Positions 30,467-33,650 of a stretch of 33,650 bases of DNA are shown here, piece by piece. The stretch covers positions 1 through 33,650 of the forward strand of contig CAMHEN010000009.1 in NCBI GenBank assembly GCA_946184165.1. The letters are read 5' to 3'. Position numbers and translations under genes: made by a program. Origin of the DNA: an uncultured Clostridia bacterium. GTDB lineage: Bacteria > Bacillota > Clostridia > Oscillospirales > Oscillospiraceae. The notes under the pieces were generated by a model. The model saw only the letters and a program-made list of their open reading frames with translations, searched no databases and was not told where the DNA came from. How positions within the stretch are numbered: the stretch's first letter is position 1; every line of letters starts with the position of its first letter.

Positions 30467-31357
30467 TTATCCTATGGCCCGGGTGAGGGTAAGATACACC
30501 GTCGCCATGCCGAGGATGGCGAGATGCAGGGGATAGACGGCATAGAACGCGAGCTTGAGTGGCTTGCCCTGTTTCCCGTTATACAGCAGGATCGGCACCA
30601 GGGAGAGCGCCGCCACGATGAAGTGGGAGGCGGGGTGCGGCATGGGGTCGATGATGTACTCCGCCACGCACCACAGCAGGATCACCCCCGCCTGGGAAAA
30701 GCGGCTGCCCCGGGCAAGCCAGATCGCAACGATGAGCGCCGCGCCGAGCGAGCGGTAGTCTGCGTTGTCCCGGATGAGGAAGAATACGCCGAAGAGGGCG
30801 AGGGCCTGCATCAGAAGCCGTATGATATCCCGCGTGGGGCTGATCGCCTCATCCAGTACGGCGATGACGGCGAGCCCCAGAGCAAGGGTATAAAAGACGT
30901 TCAGGCTGTCGCTGAGAATGCGGATGCCCGCGTACTCTACGCGCAACACCGCCGCCGCGAGTGCAAGTCCCAGAAGCAGGACGCTCCAGTCGGCGCGCAC
31001 CGTGGCATACCAGGCCACGCACGCCACGGCTATAAAGATCAGGCATACGAACCACCGGCTGCCGAGAGATATCACAAGTCCGTTGTCCTTCGGGAGATAG
31101 GTATAATCCATCGCCAGCACATAGGGGATCTGGGAAACGAAGGCGAAGGCCACGAGCCGCGTGAGATAACGCCTGACGCTGTGGGTCTTCTCATAGCCGT
31201 TCACGATCAGGTAGGCGTAGATTGGGAAGCCCAGGCGTCCGGCGGCGCGCAGGATCTCATAGAGGGACTTGTCTATAAAACGCGGGTGCAGAAAGATCGC
31301 GGTGTGGTCGATCAGCATGGAGCTCAGGGCCAGCAGCTTCATCCAGAAAACAGTCAA
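30467..31357 (-). CDS. TraX family membrane protein
   Basis: A 296-residue protein with about eight to ten hydrophobic segments. It begins MKLLALSSMLIDHTAIFLHP, then RAAGRLGFPIYAYLIVNGYEKTHSVRRYLTRL, the recognised TraX/acyltransferase-like opening. F-plasmid TraX N-acetylates pilin, while the role of chromosomal clostridial homologues is unknown. The start is taken as TTG at 31357, because AGGAGG is 8 bases upstream; ATG at 31342 is a weaker alternative. It lies 15 bp after the flavoprotein gene and is probably co-transcribed with it. Confidence 0.85.
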   Translation of the reverse strand: MTVFWMKLLALSSMLIDHTAIFLHPRFIDKSLYEILRAAGRLGFPIYAYLIVNGYEKTHSVRRYLTRLVAFAFVSQIPYVLAMDYTYLPKDNGLVISLGSRWFVCLIFIAVACVAWYATVRADWSVLLLGLALAAAVLRVEYAGIRILSDSLNVFYTLALGLAVIAVLDEAISPTRDIIRLLMQALALFGVFFLIRDNADYRSLGAALIVAIWLARGSRFSQAGVILLWCVAEYIIDPMPHPASHFIVAALSLVPILLYNGKQGKPLKLAFYAVYPLHLAILGMATVYLTLTRAIG

Positions 31358-31372
31358 GTTGATCCCCTCCTG

Positions 31373-32698
31373 TCACAGCTTTTCAAGAACTTTTTTGTAC
31401 GGAGCGAGCATTCCCTCGTTCATCTTGTCGCCGATCACGCGCTTGAGGCGTCGGCTCCGCAGCAGGACGCCCAGCGCGCTCAGCCCCAGCATCCGCGGCC
31501 AGCGCCTCTGAGGAAAGTCATAAAGCCCGTGGGCGCGGTAATAGAGGTGATCCTCCCGCATCATGCCGCGCATGAGCCACACGAGATCCCGGAAGATCTT
31601 CATCCCGCCCACGCCCCAGAAACTGCGCGGCGGATTGTAGCCGTGCTCCAGCGCCCAGCTCAGGCGCAGGGAGAGGGCGCGCAGGGAATCGGCGTCGGAC
31701 GCGAAGCCCGCGAGGAAACTGTGTCCCACGGAGGCCCGGGCCTCCAGCACGGTTTTGAGATTGTCCTCCCGGCTCATGTCGCCGTTTATGAGGTAGGCGA
31801 AGGGCTTGCCCTCGGCCACGGTGCGGTGGCCGTTGCAGAACTGCCGGTCATCATACATCTTGAAGCGCGCTCCCATGCTGTGGTCCCGCAGGGTGAAAGC
31901 GTAGACGATGGCGTCGGCAGTCTGGATCTCATCCCGCAGCAGAGCGTCGAAACCGTCGCGGTAGACGCATTTGCCGCTTGTGGCGCAGCTCAGGCAGCCG
32001 AGGCAGCCGCCCCGGAAGGAGAAGTCCGCAAGATTCACAAAGCGCGTGCAGTACGGAAAGGCCGCGCCGAAGTCCTTAATCAGGGCGCGCAGGCTCTCGT
32101 CTCCTGTTCTCAGGTCCGCTACGATCACCACGTCGAAGCCCTCTTCCTTCTTGCAGCCCTCAAGGCAGCTCACATAGGGCTTCGCCGGTTCGGCAGGTAC
32201 AGACGGAGCTTCCTCAAAGACGCCGTTTTCCGCGCAGAAGACCGCATACTCCAGAAACCGCTCCGCCTCCCGGCGGCCCCGCTTCTCCAGCAGATCCTCC
32301 ATATCGGCGGAGAGGCCGTGGATGACGCGCATGCCGAGATCATGAAAATTCTCCTCCAGGAAGCGGTGGGCCGTCACATCAAAAAAGTGCTTGGAGGTGG
32401 AAAGCTGCGTGACGTACTTGTCCCGGAGGGGGATACCGCTCTCCTTCAGAAGCTCCAGGAAGCGGTGGAGCTGGGAGGGAACAAGAAAGGAATAGACCGG
32501 GTAGGCAAAGATCACGAGTTCTGCCTTCCCCATGGCCTCGGCAGCGGGGGCCATATCCTTCTCGAAGGCGTCGAGCCCGGCAGCGGCGTTGAGATAAGAG
32601 AAGCTGTGCCGGGGAAAGCGCTTTTCGAGATAGAGACAGGTCTGGAGCGTGACGCTGAAACGCCCGCGCGGCGAGCCGTTGACAAAGAGAATATTCAT
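31373..32698 (-). CDS. Double flavodoxin-like protein with iron-sulfur cysteine motif (NAD(P)H:FMN reductase type)
   Basis: A 441-residue cytoplasmic protein with two flavodoxin-like halves. The first begins MNILFVNGSPRGRFSVTLQT with FAYPVYSFLVP. The second, from about residue 190, begins DVVIVADLRTGDESLRALIKDF and carries Cys232, Cys235, Cys238 and Cys244 in a C-x2-C-x2-C-x5-C pattern followed by YRDGF, as in iron-sulfur flavoproteins. The conserved flavin-binding YAF/RDHSMGARFKMYDDRQF segment follows. A redox role with FMN is likely; substrate unknown. ATG at 32698 is preferred over GTG at 32707, as AGGTGA lies just before the ATG. Confidence 0.78.
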   Translation of the reverse strand: MNILFVNGSPRGRFSVTLQTCLYLEKRFPRHSFSYLNAAAGLDAFEKDMAPAAEAMGKAELVIFAYPVYSFLVPSQLHRFLELLKESGIPLRDKYVTQLSTSKHFFDVTAHRFLEENFHDLGMRVIHGLSADMEDLLEKRGRREAERFLEYAVFCAENGVFEEAPSVPAEPAKPYVSCLEGCKKEEGFDVVIVADLRTGDESLRALIKDFGAAFPYCTRFVNLADFSFRGGCLGCLSCATSGKCVYRDGFDALLRDEIQTADAIVYAFTLRDHSMGARFKMYDDRQFCNGHRTVAEGKPFAYLINGDMSREDNLKTVLEARASVGHSFLAGFASDADSLRALSLRLSWALEHGYNPPRSFWGVGGMKIFRDLVWLMRGMMREDHLYYRAHGLYDFPQRRWPRMLGLSALGVLLRSRRLKRVIGDKMNEGMLAPYKKVLEKL

Positions 32699-32734
32699 GG
32701 ATCTCACCTTTACATAACATTGTTAACTCCTCTT

Positions 32735-32764
32735 ATTATTGCACACTGCCCCCCTTTCTGACAA
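32735..32764 (-). promoter_or_regulatory. Promoter of the flavoprotein-traX unit
   Basis: Read on the minus strand, TTGTCA (32759-32764) and AATAAT (32735-32740) are separated by 18 bp, about 36 bp upstream of the ATG. Confidence 0.55.
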
Positions 32765-32802
32765 GCCTTTTTCACAAAATTCGCCGAAAGTGAAAAACGC
32801 GC

Positions 32803-32831
32803 TTGACCCCGGCTCCGTCTTATTCTATACT
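32803..32831 (+). promoter_or_regulatory. Promoter of the secreted-protein gene
   Basis: TTGACC (32803-32808) and TATACT (32826-32831) are separated by 17 bp. A second TATACT follows at 32832-32837. The leader to the start codon is about 60 bases. Confidence 0.65.
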
Positions 32832-32897
32832 TATACTGTTCAAGATCATAAAAGCAAACAAATGATTTGATAAAATCTGAAACAGGAGGATATTTCC

Positions 32898-33554
32898 ATG
32901 AAGCATTCTTATAGGGTTATGGGCGCCCTTCTCGCCGTGCTGATGCTGGCCGCGCTGCTGCCCGCTGCGGCCTTTGCCGAGATCACAATCGTCGAGCCGC
33001 CCCTCGTCACCTGGGTCGAGCCCGATCAGGACGGCAATCCCCACGTTTTCGTAAGGCCCGGCGACTGGAACGGCGAAGTTCTCTGCAACGGCAACCCTGG
33101 TGAGCTGGTCCCTATCCAGTCCGATGCCGGCACCACGATAATCTATGTCCGCAACAACATTGACGACCAGTTCCTCTACATCAACGAGATCTGGGCCAAG
33201 CGCATCCGCAGTGCGGAGGAGAACGGCAGTGTTGAGATCAACGCCGAATCCTGGTACACCATGAACGTCTATGTGGCCGAAGCGATCGCGGAGCGCCAGG
33301 ACGTGAGCGTGAAGTTCGATTACCTCGACTACGACTCCGGAGAGAAGCAGAGCTTTACGATCCCGGCCGGCACCGATCTGAAGGCCCTGATGGACGGAAA
33401 GGAGACCATCTCCTTCAAGGATCTGGCCGAGAAACTGGCTGCCAAAGCCGCCGAAGAAGCTGCGGCCGCCGAGGAAGCTCCCGCTGCCGAAGAGACTCCC
33501 GCCGCCGAAGAGACTCCCGCTGCCGAAGAGACTCCCGCTGCCGAGGCGAAATAA
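32898..33554 (+). CDS. Secreted protein with Ala/Glu/Pro repeat tail, function unknown
   Basis: A 218-residue protein. Residues 1-27 are a signal peptide (MGALLAVLMLAALLPAAAFA). Residues about 30-170 form a domain rich in beta strands that I do not recognise (TWVEPDQDGNPHVFVRPGDWNGEVL, TTIIYVRNNIDDQFLYINEIWAKRI). A helical stretch (KDLAEKLAAKAAEEAAAAEE) leads into a low-complexity tail of AAEETP units. There is no LPXTG motif or C-terminal membrane segment, so it is probably released or loosely bound. The ATG at 32898 follows AGGAGGA by 7 bases. It has its own promoter and terminator. Confidence 0.75.
   Translation: MKHSYRVMGALLAVLMLAALLPAAAFAEITIVEPPLVTWVEPDQDGNPHVFVRPGDWNGEVLCNGNPGELVPIQSDAGTTIIYVRNNIDDQFLYINEIWAKRIRSAEENGSVEINAESWYTMNVYVAEAIAERQDVSVKFDYLDYDSGEKQSFTIPAGTDLKALMDGKETISFKDLAEKLAAKAAEEAAAAEEAPAAEETPAAEETPAAEETPAAEAK
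33483..33536 (+). repeat. Coding tandem repeat, three 18-bp units (AAEETP)
   Basis: GCTGCCGAAGAGACTCCC occurs at 33483-33500, 33501-33518 (one synonymous change) and 33519-33536, with partial units on both sides. The near-identity at DNA level indicates recent slippage expansion, so copy number may vary between strains. Confidence 0.85.
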
Positions 33555-33578
33555 CGGTCAATCACATACATTATCAGA

Positions 33579-33612
33579 CGAATCCGCAGCTTCCTGCGGA
33601 TTCGCTTTTTTT
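33579..33612 (+). terminator. Strong intrinsic terminator
   Basis: CGAATCCGCA (33579-33588) pairs perfectly with TGCGGATTCG (33595-33604) around a 6-base loop, followed by a 7-base T-run (33606-33612). It ends the secreted-protein transcript 24 bp after the stop codon. Confidence 0.9.
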
Positions 33613-33628
33613 ATCAGGTCTGCGGACA

Positions 33629-33646
33629 AAAAAAGGCGGACCGCAA
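33629..33646 (-). terminator. Possible right arm and T-run of a terminator from a convergent gene beyond the edge
   Basis: On the minus strand, GCGGTCCGCC is followed by seven T residues. The matching left arm would lie past base 33650, so this is only suggestive of a convergent gene just outside the window. Confidence 0.3.
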
Positions 33647-33650
33647 AAGC

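Noticed and set aside
30524-32761. Plus-strand frame of 745 codons over traX-like and flavoprotein genes
   Set aside because: It spans two well-supported minus-strand genes and their spacer and encodes His/Gln/Ala-rich sequence typical of antisense GC-rich DNA.

Overview
The window looks like chromosomal DNA of an anaerobic, GC-rich Bacillota, most likely an Oscillospirales/Clostridia gut or rumen bacterium. This is inferred from strong AGGAGG-type ribosome sites, sigma-A style promoters, a tungsten aldehyde:ferredoxin oxidoreductase, a tungstate ABC transporter, a TraX-like protein, and an extragenic repeat of a type I recall from Oscillospiraceae. No rRNA, tRNA, CRISPR array, transposase or phage gene was seen.

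Region 1 (1-11978) is a tungsten/molybdenum cofactor island. A nearly complete aldehyde ferredoxin oxidoreductase (aor, minus strand) is divergent from a plus-strand operon. That operon holds an excisionase-type HTH regulator with a molybdate/tungstate-binding-like domain, moeA, a second moeA fused to the same sensor-like domain, two flavin oxidoreductases resembling the first two parts of the clostridial anaerobic glycerol-3-phosphate dehydrogenase set, and a molbindin. A small unknown gene converges on it, followed by tupA-tupB-tupC. The binding protein TupA appears circularly permuted. The aor/regulator and tup control regions share a helically phased array of three 10-bp repeats, a good candidate for the regulator's operator.

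Region 2 (12125-20160) is more of a patchwork. It has a decayed GH28 polygalacturonase, a hairpin-rich repeat (copy A, 12887-13191), an ABC exporter broken by a one-base frameshift, a 1030-residue membrane sensor joining a beta-propeller to an HD-GYP phosphodiesterase, a YczE-like membrane protein and a 56-residue protein. A second, inverted copy of the repeat (copy B, 19935-20093) follows. Four stems of the two copies differ by compensatory base-pair changes, so the folded structure appears to be under selection. I regard this repeat as the best candidate for an undescribed element.

Region 3 (20167-30394, minus strand) is a tightly packed surface-polysaccharide operon: NAD-dependent epimerase-like protein, four glycosyltransferases, two hexapeptide acyltransferases, a flippase and an SGNH/MBOAT O-acetylation pair. 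No priming transferase, polymerase or chain-length regulator lies in the window, so the pathway depends on genes elsewhere. It is preceded by a TraX-family membrane protein and an iron-sulfur double-flavodoxin protein.

Region 4 (32803-33650, plus strand) holds a secreted protein with an AAEETP-repeat tail, with its own promoter and a strong terminator. Calls rest on reading motifs by eye. No database search was run.
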